Origin: Noviherbaspirillum cavernae | Lineage (GTDB): Bacteria > Pseudomonadota > Gammaproteobacteria > Burkholderiales > Burkholderiaceae_D | Length of the DNA stretch: 64,000 bases | Assembly: GCF_003590875.1 (NCBI RefSeq) | Contig: NZ_QYUN01000002.1 | Span: 3,348,001 to 3,412,000 of the forward strand | Direction of reading: 5' to 3' | Shown here: piece after piece, positions 56,244 through 64,000 of the stretch | Numbering within the stretch: the stretch's first letter is position 1 | How the letters are laid out: each line of letters starts with the position of its first letter | Notes under the pieces: model-generated | Told to the model about the DNA's origin: nothing | Databases searched by the model: none | Seen by the model: the letters and a program-made list of their open reading frames with translations, nothing else | Program-made: the position numbers and the translations under genes

Positions 56244-56984
56244 ATGGCAAGCACACTGGTTGTCCGCGGCTTGCAGAAGAGTTACGGCGCGCGCCAGGTC
56301 GTGCGCGACGTCTCGCTGCAGGTGGCAAGCGGCGAGGTGGTCGGCCTGCTCGGCCCCAATGGCGCGGGCAAGACCACCTCGTTCTACATGATCGTCGGCC
56401 TGGTACCGTCGGACGCCGGCGAGATCGACCTCGACGGCAACAACATTTCACGCCTGCCGATCCATCGCCGCGCAGTGCTGGGCCTGTCGTATCTGCCGCA
56501 GGAAGCCTCGGTGTTCCGCAAGCTCACGGTGGAAGACAATATCCGCGCGGTGCTCGAGCTGCAAACCGAGAATGGCAAGCCGCTGTCGAAGGCTGCCATC
56601 GACAAGCGATTGAACACTCTGCTGGCGGAACTGCAGATCGAAAAGCTGCGCGAGAGCCAGGCGCTGTCGCTGTCCGGCGGCGAACGGCGACGCGTCGAAA
56701 TCGCGCGCGCGCTGGCCACCAACCCGCGCTTCGTGCTGCTGGACGAACCGTTCGCCGGCGTGGACCCGATCGCGGTGATCGAGATCCAGCGCATCGTCCG
56801 CTTCCTCAAGGAACGCGGCATCGGCGTGCTGATCACCGATCACAACGTGCGCGAAACGCTCGGCATTTGCGACCGCGCCTACATCATCAACCAGGGCGCG
56901 GTGCTGGCATCCGGCCGCCCCGACGACATCATCGCCGACGAATCGGTGCGCCGCGTGTATCTGGGCGAACACTTCCGGATGTGA
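56244..56984 (+). CDS. lptB: LPS export ABC transporter ATPase LptB
   Basis: A 246-residue ATPase. Walker A is [17 protein letters not shown], the Q-loop lies in [18 protein letters not shown], the signature is [15 protein letters not shown], and Walker B is [14 protein letters not shown]. The H-loop is in [11 protein letters not shown]. It drives LPS extraction with LptFG. rpoN follows after 10 bp, as in most proteobacteria. Confidence 0.97.
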   Translation: MASTLVVRGLQKSYGARQVVRDVSLQVASGEVVGLLGPNGAGKTTSFYMIVGLVPSDAGEIDLDGNNISRLPIHRRAVLGLSYLPQEASVFRKLTVEDNIRAVLELQTENGKPLSKAAIDKRLNTLLAELQIEKLRESQALSLSGGERRRVEIARALATNPRFVLLDEPFAGVDPIAVIEIQRIVRFLKERGIGVLITDHNVRETLGICDRAYIINQGAVLASGRPDDIIADESVRRVYLGEHFRM

Positions 56985-56994
56985 TGGCCGACAG

Positions 56995-58470
56995 ATGAAA
57001 CAGACTCTCCAACTCCGCATCTCGCAGCACCTGGCGCTGACACCGCAGTTGCAGCAGTCGATCCGCCTGCTGCAACTGTCCACGCTCGAACTGCATCAGG
57101 AGCTGGAACAGATCCTGTCGGAAAACCCCATGCTGGAACGCGTCGACGACCCGCTCGACCACTCCCTGCGTTTGCTGGCCGACGGCGCGATCAGCCCGGG
57201 CAGCACCACGCCGGAAGCGCCGTCAGCCCCCGATGCGAAATCGTCGTCCGACGAATCGGAAGGCGCGTTCGAAGGCGGAGAATCGTCCGAAACATCGAGC
57301 GCCAGCGACTCGGAGTGGAGCTTCGACGACGTTGCGCGCACTTCCAAGGCGCCGGAAGACGACGATGCGCGCCCGCAGCTCGAAGCGCACGAGACGACCT
57401 TGCGCGAGCATCTGCTGGAACAGGTCCGCGTCACGGTGCGCGAAATGCGCGACCGCGCCCTGCTGGAACTGATCATCGACGCGCTGGACGACAACGGCTA
57501 TCTTGAAGAACCGCTGGAAGAAATTCACGCCCGCCTGCCCGAGGAACTCGGCATCGAACTGGATGAGCTATCGGTCGCGCTCAAATTGCTGCAGAGCTTC
57601 GAGCCGGCCGGGGTCGGCGCGCGCAATGCCTCGGAATGCCTGGCGATCCAGATCAGGCGCTTCCCCAGGGTGCCGCTGGTGACACGGCGCATGGCCCTGA
57701 CGATCGTCGAGAAGCATCTCGCGCTGTTCGCGCAGCGCGATTTCAACAAGCTCAAGAAGGCGCTCGACTGCGATGATGAAGACTTGCGCGAGGCGCAAGC
57801 GGTCATCAAGAGTTGCAACCCGCATCCCGGCGCAGCCTTCGCGTCCGACGCATCGGATTTCGTGGTGCCGGACGTGATCGTCAAGAGAACAAAAAACGGC
57901 TGGCAGGTCATGCTCAACCACGACGTCATGCCGCGCCTGCGCGTCAATGCGCTGTACGCCAACATCCTGAAGCAGAACAAGGGCGAGGCCTCGCTCAATT
58001 CGCAGCTGCAGGAAGCCAAATGGCTGATCAAGAACATGCGGCAGCGCTTCGACACGATCCTGCGCGTTGCGCAGGCGATCGTCGACCGCCAGCGCAACTT
58101 TTTTTCGCACGGCGCGGTGGCAATGCGTCCCCTTGTCTTGCGTGAAATAGCTGATACACTGGGTTTACACGAGAGTACTATTTCTCGCGTGACAACTCAG
58201 AAATACATGCTTACTCCGCATGGAATGTTTGAGTTGAAATACTTCTTCGGGAGCCACGTCGCGACTGAAGCCGGGGGGGAAGCCTCCTCGACCGCGATAC
58301 GAGCCCTCATCAAACAGTTGATAGGAGCAGAAGACCCCAAGAGTCCATTCTCAGATAGCAAAATAGCGGAGATGTTGGGGGAACAAGGCATGGTCGTGGC
58401 GCGTCGAACCGTGGCAAAGTACCGCGAGGCCCTGAAAATTCCTCCCGTTAATCTGCGCAAATCGCTGTAA
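56995..58470 (+). CDS. rpoN: RNA polymerase sigma-54 factor
   Basis: A 491-residue sigma-54. The activator-interacting region I is Gln/Leu-rich ([35 protein letters not shown]). An acidic region II of about 90 residues follows, then the core-binding domain, the helix-turn-helix ([20 protein letters not shown]) and the RpoN box [10 protein letters not shown] near residues 469-478. Enhancer-binding activators are not in this window. hpf follows 129 bp later. Confidence 0.97.
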   Translation: MKQTLQLRISQHLALTPQLQQSIRLLQLSTLELHQELEQILSENPMLERVDDPLDHSLRLLADGAISPGSTTPEAPSAPDAKSSSDESEGAFEGGESSETSSASDSEWSFDDVARTSKAPEDDDARPQLEAHETTLREHLLEQVRVTVREMRDRALLELIIDALDDNGYLEEPLEEIHARLPEELGIELDELSVALKLLQSFEPAGVGARNASECLAIQIRRFPRVPLVTRRMALTIVEKHLALFAQRDFNKLKKALDCDDEDLREAQAVIKSCNPHPGAAFASDASDFVVPDVIVKRTKNGWQVMLNHDVMPRLRVNALYANILKQNKGEASLNSQLQEAKWLIKNMRQRFDTILRVAQAIVDRQRNFFSHGAVAMRPLVLREIADTLGLHESTISRVTTQKYMLTPHGMFELKYFFGSHVATEAGGEASSTAIRALIKQLIGAEDPKSPFSDSKIAEMLGEQGMVVARRTVAKYREALKIPPVNLRKSL

Positions 58471-58599
58471 TTCCTGCAATCGTGTTGAGCTTTACTGTCG
58501 TTGCGTTTCAACGTGGCCGCTTATGAAGTGCAATCATTGAACTCCACGTGATCAAGCCATGTTGCGAACCTCCAGCGGCAATATCCATAGGAGCGCTGT

Positions 58600-58956
58600 A
58601 TGAATCTCACAATCAGTGGACATCACCTCGAATTGACACCTGCTATCCGTGAATACGTGCAAAACAAGCTGGAGCGGATCAAGCGCCACTTCGATCATGT
58701 CATTGATATTGCCATCATCCTGGGCGTGGAAAAGCCCTCGGACAAGGACAGGCGACAACGAGCCGAAGTCAATGTTCGCCTGAGAGGAATCGTGATACAC
58801 GTGGAGAGTTTTGCGGAAGACCTGTACGCTGCGATCGACTCGCTGATCGACAAGCTGGACCGCCAGGTCCTGAAGTACAAGACCAAGGTGCAGGACCATC
58901 AGCATGAAACGATCAAGCGCATGCCGGAAGCACCTGCCGCCGACGCGACATCGTAA
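58600..58956 (+). CDS. hpf: Ribosome hibernation-promoting factor (short form)
   Basis: A 118-residue HPF/RaiA-type protein. The fold covers about residues 1-100 with MNLTISGHHLELTPAIREYVQNKL, DKDRRQRAEVNVRLRGIVIHVES and EDLYAAIDSLIDKLDRQVLKYK. The tail is short, so it is the short form, which acts with RMF-type dimerisation rather than the C-terminal dimer domain of long HPFs. It is downstream of rpoN, as usual, and is followed by a clear terminator. Confidence 0.95.
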   Translation: MNLTISGHHLELTPAIREYVQNKLERIKRHFDHVIDIAIILGVEKPSDKDRRQRAEVNVRLRGIVIHVESFAEDLYAAIDSLIDKLDRQVLKYKTKVQDHQHETIKRMPEAPAADATS

Positions 58957-58997
58957 GAAATCATCCTCGCCGGGAACCACCCGGCCAACGGCAAATC

Positions 58998-59023
58998 AAG
59001 GGCGCATACAAGGCGCCCTTTTT
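58998..59023 (+). terminator. Intrinsic terminator of the rpoN-hpf unit
   Basis: AAGGGCGC (58998-59005) and GCGCCCTT (59013-59020) form an 8-bp stem with a 7-nt loop and a T-run at 59019-59023. It begins 41 bp after hpf. The match between genes and terminator argues that hpf is the last gene of the operon. Confidence 0.86.
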
Positions 59024-59154
59024 GATTTCCGGCCTCCCTTGATGGATGAGTGGATTGGCATGGAAATATCGAATCGGCAAGGGCAAACATGTTGCCTGTA
59101 GACATTGTTCAATGTCGATAGAATAGGTCCTTCCCATCGCTCACTCATCACCCC

Positions 59155-60246
59155 ATGACCGACCATATTCGCTGCGAAATCCGGAACCGGATTGGATACC
59201 TGCATCTCGAGCGCCCGAAGGCGCTGAACTCTCTTTCACTCGACATGGTGCGGGCATTGACCCAGGCCCTGCTGGCGTGGCGCGACGATCCGCGCATCAG
59301 CGCCGTCCTTATCCAAAGCACCAGCGAGAAAGCATTTTGCGCAGGCGGTGACATCCGTTTCTTCCACGAAGTCGGCAACGCAACGTCAACCGGACACAGT
59401 GCCCTGCTGGAGGATTTTTTCAGCGAGGAATATGCGCTCAACCACCTGATCCATCATTACCCGAAGCCGTATATCGCCATCATGGACGGCATCGTCATGG
59501 GTGGTGGCATGGGGATCGCACAGGGCGGCGACGCCAACCGGATGCGCATCGTCACGGAACGCACGAAGATGGCCATGCCCGAAGTCAATATCGGACTCTT
59601 CCCCGACGTCGGCGGCAGTTATTTCCTGACGCGCGTTCCGGGCGAACTGGGCACTTACCTCGGCATCACCGGCGAAACCGTCGGCGCGGCCGACGCGCTC
59701 CATGCGAGTCTGGCCGATGTATTCATCCCTGCATCGGAATTGCCGGCACTGAGGGAAGTGCTGGCATCCACGAATGAGGCCGATATGCGTGCAGTCATTC
59801 GCTCGTTCGCCGCACCGTTTCAGACCCGCGTCGAGCCGGCCGGCAGTGCGCTGGCGATCAACCGTGCCGCCATCGACAAGCACTTTGCGCACGACGACGT
59901 GCGCGCCATCGCGGCGTCGCTGGCGCAGGACGACATGCCCTTCGCCCGGAAGACCTTGCAGGTGATGGAACAGCGTTCGCCCCTGATGATGTGCGTCACG
60001 CTGGAACAGTTGCGCCGCGGCGCGCGCCTGACGGTGGCGGACTGCCTGCGCATGGAGCGCACGCTGGTACGGCGCAGCTTCGAACATGGCGAGGTGCTGG
60101 AGGGTGTGCGTGCGCTGGTGATCGACAAGGACAATGCGCCGCAATGGAATCCGCCGACGCTGGAACAGGTCACGCCGGAAATGGTGACGCAGTTCTTTGA
60201 GTCCGCATGGCCGGCGCATGCGCATCCTTTGCGCGATCTGACCTGA
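59155..60246 (+). CDS. 3-hydroxyisobutyryl-CoA hydrolase-like enoyl-CoA hydratase family protein
   Basis: A 363-residue crotonase-fold protein of the ECH_2 group. Family features are ERPKALNSLSLDMV, KAFCAGGDIRFF (oxyanion-hole region), MDGIVMGGGMGIAQGGDANRMRIVTERTKMAMPEVNIGLFPDVGGSYFL, and the C-terminal EGVRALVIDKDNAPQWNPPTLEQV typical of valine-catabolism HIBYL-CoA hydrolases. It is likely to act in valine degradation, but no other branched-chain gene is adjacent. ATG 59155 is the start. It occupies the place where ptsN often follows hpf. Confidence 0.86.
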   Translation: MTDHIRCEIRNRIGYLHLERPKALNSLSLDMVRALTQALLAWRDDPRISAVLIQSTSEKAFCAGGDIRFFHEVGNATSTGHSALLEDFFSEEYALNHLIHHYPKPYIAIMDGIVMGGGMGIAQGGDANRMRIVTERTKMAMPEVNIGLFPDVGGSYFLTRVPGELGTYLGITGETVGAADALHASLADVFIPASELPALREVLASTNEADMRAVIRSFAAPFQTRVEPAGSALAINRAAIDKHFAHDDVRAIAASLAQDDMPFARKTLQVMEQRSPLMMCVTLEQLRRGARLTVADCLRMERTLVRRSFEHGEVLEGVRALVIDKDNAPQWNPPTLEQVTPEMVTQFFESAWPAHAHPLRDLT

Positions 60247-60394
60247 TACGCGTCATGCATCACAACCCGCCGCCTGCCGTGTCGAACCGAGGGTGAAGAC
60301 GCTCGCGCACATGCGGCGACGCCGACGCTGAGATTCCTGTCTTGCTGCGCGCATTTGCGCTTGCCTTCACGCGCAGTGGTTTTTCAGCACCCTG

Positions 60395-61543
60395 TCAAAG
60401 TTCATCCACCGCGAACAAGCGCCGATGCTCGCGCATCGCATAGCGGTCGGTCATGCCCGCGATGTAGTCGGCCACCTTGCGCGCCTGCACCTGCACACGG
60501 GCGCTGCCCTCACCCGCCATCACCTGATAGGTCGGCGGCAGCAGGCGCGGCTCGCTCATGAAGGCATGGAACAATTCCTCGATGATGCGCCGCGCCTTGC
60601 TCGTCATGCGATTGACCTGATAGTGCAGATACAGGTTTTCGCGCAGGAAGCGCTTCAACTGCGCGGCTTCCTTCTTCATTTCATCGGAAAAAGCCAGCAA
60701 GACGGGTGCGTTGCGCACGTCGTCCACCGATCGCAGTTTTGCATCGCGTATGCGGGCCTGCGAGGCGGCGATCAGGTCGACGATCAGCGCATTGATCATG
60801 CGGCGGATCGTTTCGTGAATCGCGCGGCGACCGGTGATGCCGGGATAGGCATCCTCGACCTCGACGCGGTGCCGTGCGTAGAACTCGACCTCATCCAGCT
60901 GCGCTGTCGTCAACAGCCCCGAACGCAACCCGTCATCGATATCGTGATTGTTGTAGGCGATTTCATCGGCGAGATTCGCGAGCTGCGCCTCCAGCGTGGG
61001 CTGCCTTTTCTCGATGAAACGCTGGCCGATGTCGCCGAGCTTTCTGGCGTTGGCAAGCGAACAGTGCTTCAGAATCCCTTCGCGCGTTTCGAACATCAGG
61101 TTCAGGCCATCGAATGCGCCGTAGTGCTCCTCCAGCTCGTCGACCACGCGCAGGCTTTGCAGATTGTGCTCGAAGCCGCCGTGATCCTTCATGCAGGCAT
61201 TCAGCGCTTCCTGCCCCGCGTGACCGAAGGGCGTGTGCCCCAGATCGTGCGCCAGCGAAATCGCCTCGACCAGGTCCTCATTCAGTTGCAGATTGCGCGC
61301 GATGGAACGCGCGATCTGCGCGACTTCGATGCTGTGCGTCAGGCGGGTACGAAACAGATCGCCCTCGTGATTGACGAATACCTGCGTCTTGTATTCGAGG
61401 CGGCGAAAAGCGGTGGAATGGATGATGCGGTCGCGGTCGCGCTGGAACTCGGTGCGCGACGCCGGTGCCGGCTCAGTGAAGCGCCGTCCTCGCGACGCCT
61501 CGGATCGGGCGGCATAGGGGGCGAGGTGCGCTTCGATGTTCAT
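60395..61543 (-). CDS. dgt: Deoxyguanosinetriphosphate triphosphohydrolase-like protein
   Basis: A 382-residue HD-domain dNTPase. The HD metal ligands lie in [21 protein letters not shown] and [18 protein letters not shown], with the later [16 protein letters not shown]. It matches the type 2 dGTPase-like family, in which the substrate is often less specific than E. coli Dgt, so the substrate is inferred. It follows aroB after 21 bp in the order pilQ-aroK-aroB-dgt. A 148-bp gap to the plus-strand hydrolase gene holds nothing I can name. Confidence 0.93.
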   Translation of the reverse strand: MNIEAHLAPYAARSEASRGRRFTEPAPASRTEFQRDRDRIIHSTAFRRLEYKTQVFVNHEGDLFRTRLTHSIEVAQIARSIARNLQLNEDLVEAISLAHDLGHTPFGHAGQEALNACMKDHGGFEHNLQSLRVVDELEEHYGAFDGLNLMFETREGILKHCSLANARKLGDIGQRFIEKRQPTLEAQLANLADEIAYNNHDIDDGLRSGLLTTAQLDEVEFYARHRVEVEDAYPGITGRRAIHETIRRMINALIVDLIAASQARIRDAKLRSVDDVRNAPVLLAFSDEMKKEAAQLKRFLRENLYLHYQVNRMTSKARRIIEELFHAFMSEPRLLPPTYQVMAGEGSARVQVQARKVADYIAGMTDRYAMREHRRLFAVDEL

Positions 61544-61564
61544 GTCAATGCGCGAGAGTGGAAC

Positions 61565-62665
61565 TCATTGCACCGCCGCCTTCAGTGTCGCCAGCAAGGC
61601 GTCCTGCGGCACCGGCATGATGACGGGCGTCCCCAGCGGCTTGATCAGGATGAACTTGATCTGGCCGCCTTCGTTTTTCTTGTCCACCTGCATCAGTTCC
61701 AGCCAGCGCGCCGCGCCAAGATCCGGCGCCACCGTCGGCAAGCCCGCCGCCTTGACCAGCGCGGTAATGCGCGTCGTGGTTTGCTCGTCGATGAAACCGA
61801 GGCGATGCGACAGATCAGCCGCCATCACCATGCCGCAGCCGACCGCCTCGCCATGCAGCCATTCGCCGTAGCCGAGCCCGGATTCGATCGCGTGACCGAA
61901 GGTATGGCCGAAATTCAGGATCGCGCGCAACCCGCCTTCGCGCTCATCCTGCCGCACCACGTCCGCCTTGATTTCGCAGGAACGCTGGATTGCATACGCC
62001 AGTGCCGCGGCATCGCGCGCGACCAGTTTCGCGATGTTCGCCTCGATCCAGTCGAAGAACTGCGCGTCGATGATCGCGCCATGCTTGATGATTTCCGCCA
62101 GCCCGGCGGACAGTTCGCGCGCCGGCAGGGTATTCAGAGTCGTCGTGTCCGCGATCACGGCCTGTGGCTGGTAGAACGCGCCGATCATGTTCTTGCCAAG
62201 CGGGTGGTTGATGCCGGTCTTGCCACCGACGGACGAATCGACTTGCGCCAGCAGGGTGGTGGGCACCTGGATGAAAGGCACGCCGCGCATATAGGTCGCT
62301 GCGGCAAAGCCGGTCAGGTCGCCGATGACGCCGCCACCCAGCGCGATCAGTGTGGTCTTGCGGTCGCATCGTTCCGCCAGCAGCACATCGAACACCTTCA
62401 TCAGACTGGCCCAGTTCTTTTCCTCCTCGCCGTCCGGCAGGACGATGGCGGTCACCTGCTTGCCAGCGGCCGACAGGGTATTGGACAGCTTTTCCAGATA
62501 TAGCGGGCCGACCGTGGTATTGGTCACGATGGCAACCCTTGCCCCGACGACATGCCGTGCGATGAGATCGGTGTTATCGAGAATGGATTGTCCGATCGTG
62601 ATCGGATAGCTCCGATCACCCAGATCGACTTGCAGGGCGATTGGGGAAGTCTGCGGCATGCTCAT
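61565..62665 (-). CDS. aroB: 3-dehydroquinate synthase
   Basis: Second step of the shikimate pathway, an NAD- and zinc-dependent enzyme of 366 residues. Key segments are [59 protein letters not shown], and [13 protein letters not shown] with the zinc histidines. The start is ATG 62665, with ATG 62659 as an alternative; the frame continues upstream inside aroK and is not used. It is 7 bp after aroK. Confidence 0.97.
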   Translation of the reverse strand: MSMPQTSPIALQVDLGDRSYPITIGQSILDNTDLIARHVVGARVAIVTNTTVGPLYLEKLSNTLSAAGKQVTAIVLPDGEEEKNWASLMKVFDVLLAERCDRKTTLIALGGGVIGDLTGFAAATYMRGVPFIQVPTTLLAQVDSSVGGKTGINHPLGKNMIGAFYQPQAVIADTTTLNTLPARELSAGLAEIIKHGAIIDAQFFDWIEANIAKLVARDAAALAYAIQRSCEIKADVVRQDEREGGLRAILNFGHTFGHAIESGLGYGEWLHGEAVGCGMVMAADLSHRLGFIDEQTTTRITALVKAAGLPTVAPDLGAARWLELMQVDKKNEGGQIKFILIKPLGTPVIMPVPQDALLATLKAAVQ

Positions 62666-62672
62666 GAGTGCG

Positions 62673-63248
62673 TCAGGAAAGTGGGTTCGGCGTGTCGTCC
62701 TGCTCCGGCGGCATTGACACTGTTTCCAGCCGTGCAAGGATGGTCTGTACCAGCGATTGTACGTTAGGGCGTCCGGTTTCGACGACGATATGCGCGACTT
62801 CCAGGTAGTAAGGCTCGCGTTCGCGCGCCAGCCGCTCGATACGCTGGCGCGGATCGGCCGTCTGCAGCAGCGGACGGTTCTTGTCGTGGCTGGTGCGTTG
62901 CAGGATGCTGTTGACGCTGGCACGCAGATAAATCACGGTGCCGCGCGTTTTCAGGTAGTCGCGGTTTTCCGGCTTGAGTATCGCGCCGCCGCCGGTGGCG
63001 AGCACGATATCGGATTGCCCGGTCAGGTCGCGGATGACTTCCGCCTCGCGCTGCCGGAAGCTTGCCTCGCCTTCGATTTCGAAAATCAGCGGGATCGAGG
63101 CACCGGTGCGCGCCTCGATCTCGTGATCGGAGTCAATGAACCGCTTGTCAAGCTTTCTGGCCAGGGCGCGGCCGACTGTGGTTTTGCCGGAGCCCATGAG
63201 GCCGACCAAAAAAATGTTGCCAGTCACGTTTTGCAAATTCGTCCACAA
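62673..63248 (-). CDS. aroK: Shikimate kinase
   Basis: A 191-residue kinase phosphorylating shikimate. Walker A is [11 protein letters not shown], the shikimate site has [11 protein letters not shown] and [11 protein letters not shown], and the GGG loop is [13 protein letters not shown]; the lid is [11 protein letters not shown]. The start is uncertain: the open frame begins at TTG 63248, and a GTG at 63227 ([10 protein letters not shown]) is closer to the usual family start. pilQ is 36 bp upstream on the same strand. Confidence 0.94.
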   Translation of the reverse strand: MWTNLQNVTGNIFLVGLMGSGKTTVGRALARKLDKRFIDSDHEIEARTGASIPLIFEIEGEASFRQREAEVIRDLTGQSDIVLATGGGAILKPENRDYLKTRGTVIYLRASVNSILQRTSHDKNRPLLQTADPRQRIERLAREREPYYLEVAHIVVETGRPNVQSLVQTILARLETVSMPPEQDDTPNPLS

Positions 63249-63284
63249 TCCTTGCCGCAGTCAGGACCAATTGACTGCCCGGTA

Positions 63285-64000
63285 TTATCTGATCGCTATC
63301 TTGTCATTCACAATCCTGGGCGTCAGGAAAATGAGCAACTCCGTCTTGTCATTGGTGACACCGGTCGTCTTGAACAGGTTTCCAACCACCGGAATATCAC
63401 CGAACAACGGAACCTTGGTCACCGAATTGCGTTCCGTTTGCTGGAAGATACCACCGATCACGACCGTACCGCCATTGTCGATCAGGACTTGCGTCTTGAC
63501 ATGCTTGGTGTCAATGGCGAAACCGGCACGCGTCTCCGCGCCGACACTGTCCTTGTTCACATCAACATCAAGAATCACGTTGCCATCCGGCGTGATCTGC
63601 GGCGTCACTTCCAGCTTCAGATTTGCCTTGCGGAAGGCGACGCTGGTGGCACCGCTGCTCGTTGCCTGCTGATAGGGCAACTCGGTACCCTGCTCGATCA
63701 ATGCCTTCAACTGATCGGCCGTCACGACGCGCGGACTGGAAATGATCTTCCCCTTGCCATCGGCTTCCAGCGCAGACAGTTCCAGACCGATGAACTTGGT
63801 GGCTGCCGCGTTGAACAAGGTCAGCGCCAGCGAGCCCGGCGTATTGCCGTTGATGCCATTGGCCGGCAGATTGACGGCGTTGCCGTTGACCGTTGCAAGC
63901 GCCGGCGAATTCAGGCCGATGGCATTGGCCGCGCCACCGCCCGCTGCCGCCACCGTGCCGGTCTGCTGGCCGCCCGCTTCCAGAATGGCATTGTTGGGCG
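63285..64000 (-). CDS. pilQ: Type IV pilus secretin PilQ (N-terminus beyond the window)
   Basis: The C-terminal 238 residues or so of an outer-membrane secretin. The visible part has FIGLELSALEADGKGKIISSPRVVTADQLKALIEQGTELPYQQ, VTPQITPDGNVILDVDVNKDSVG and KTQVLIDNGGTVVIGGIFQQTE, and ends with VGNLFKTTGVTNDKTELLIFLTPRIV, the secretin signature. A Gly/Ala/Asn-rich stretch around 63800-63960 is an insertion in the secretin core. The order pilQ-aroK-aroB is the classic type IV pilus arrangement, supporting PilQ rather than a type II secretin. Confidence 0.92.
   Translation of the reverse strand, partial: PNNAILEAGGQQTGTVAAAGGGAANAIGLNSPALATVNGNAVNLPANGINGNTPGSLALTLFNAAATKFIGLELSALEADGKGKIISSPRVVTADQLKALIEQGTELPYQQATSSGATSVAFRKANLKLEVTPQITPDGNVILDVDVNKDSVGAETRAGFAIDTKHVKTQVLIDNGGTVVIGGIFQQTERNSVTKVPLFGDIPVVGNLFKTTGVTNDKTELLIFLTPRIVNDKIAIR

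Noticed and set aside
63800-63960. Separate gene inside the low-complexity part of pilQ
   Set aside because: The stretch is in frame with the secretin core and continues to the right edge without a stop, so it is part of pilQ.

Overview
The window is about 60 percent GC and reads as ordinary chromosome of a betaproteobacterium. The gene orders murA-his-hinT-tatABC, petABC-sspA-sspB and kdsD-kdsC-lptCAB-rpoN-hpf, the short-form HisG, and the PVWY variant of the cytochrome b Qo motif all point to Burkholderiales, most likely Oxalobacteraceae (a Herbaspirillum, Collimonas or Herminiimonas relative). Genus is inference from gene order and protein style, not from a database match. I find 68 protein genes, one tRNA, about nine terminator-like hairpins and a small accessory island.

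Left part (1-17.6 kb). A decarboxylase/antiporter pair (AspT-family exchanger, cut by the left edge, and gadB) lies opposite tex. Then come grxD and ubiX on the plus strand, a bidirectional terminator, tRNA-Thr(UGU), and on the minus strand petABC-sspAB (cytochrome bc1 and the two stringent starvation proteins). mscL, an orphan LuxR-type response regulator, a NIF3-like protein, a DegQ/DegS-type protease and a DUF2461 protein follow, and then tatABC.

Central part (15.6-39.1 kb). A nearly unbroken minus-strand run reads gltB, gltD, terminator, mlaF-E-D-A-C-B, an ABC-2 export pair, ibaG, murA, hisG, hisD, a DNA methyltransferase, hisC, hisB, hisH, hisA, hisF, hisI, hisE, hinT, tatA, tatB, tatC. 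It combines ammonia assimilation, outer-membrane lipid asymmetry, the first step of peptidoglycan synthesis, most of histidine biosynthesis and twin-arginine export. Many junctions are ATGA, TGATG or TAATG overlaps. A REP-like inverted-repeat pair separates gltB from gltD.

Accessory island (39.1-41.6 kb). It holds a REP-associated tyrosine transposase flanked by inverted repeats, an Xre/RES toxin-antitoxin pair, and a DUF2726 gene whose 3' end runs antisense into the toxin gene. A cyclic-di-GMP pair (PAS-GGDEF-EAL and HDOD-GAF) follows.

Right part (45.3-64 kb). This holds ssb and an MFS transporter opposite uvrA, then acylphosphatase, an AEC-family carrier and a KefB/C-type antiporter. The envelope cluster kdsD-kdsC-lptC-lptA-lptB-rpoN-hpf is followed by a 3-hydroxyisobutyryl-CoA hydrolase-like gene, and pilQ (cut by the right edge)-aroK-aroB-dgt on the minus strand. 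The kds/lpt/rpoN genes and the mla/ibaG/murA genes, adjacent in E. coli, lie about 21 kb apart here.

Most of the window is conserved housekeeping. I did not find a clear wholly new system. The most unusual items are the solitary methyltransferase inside the his operon, the GadB/AspT-family pairing, the RAYT and repeat elements, and the toxin/DUF2726 overlap.
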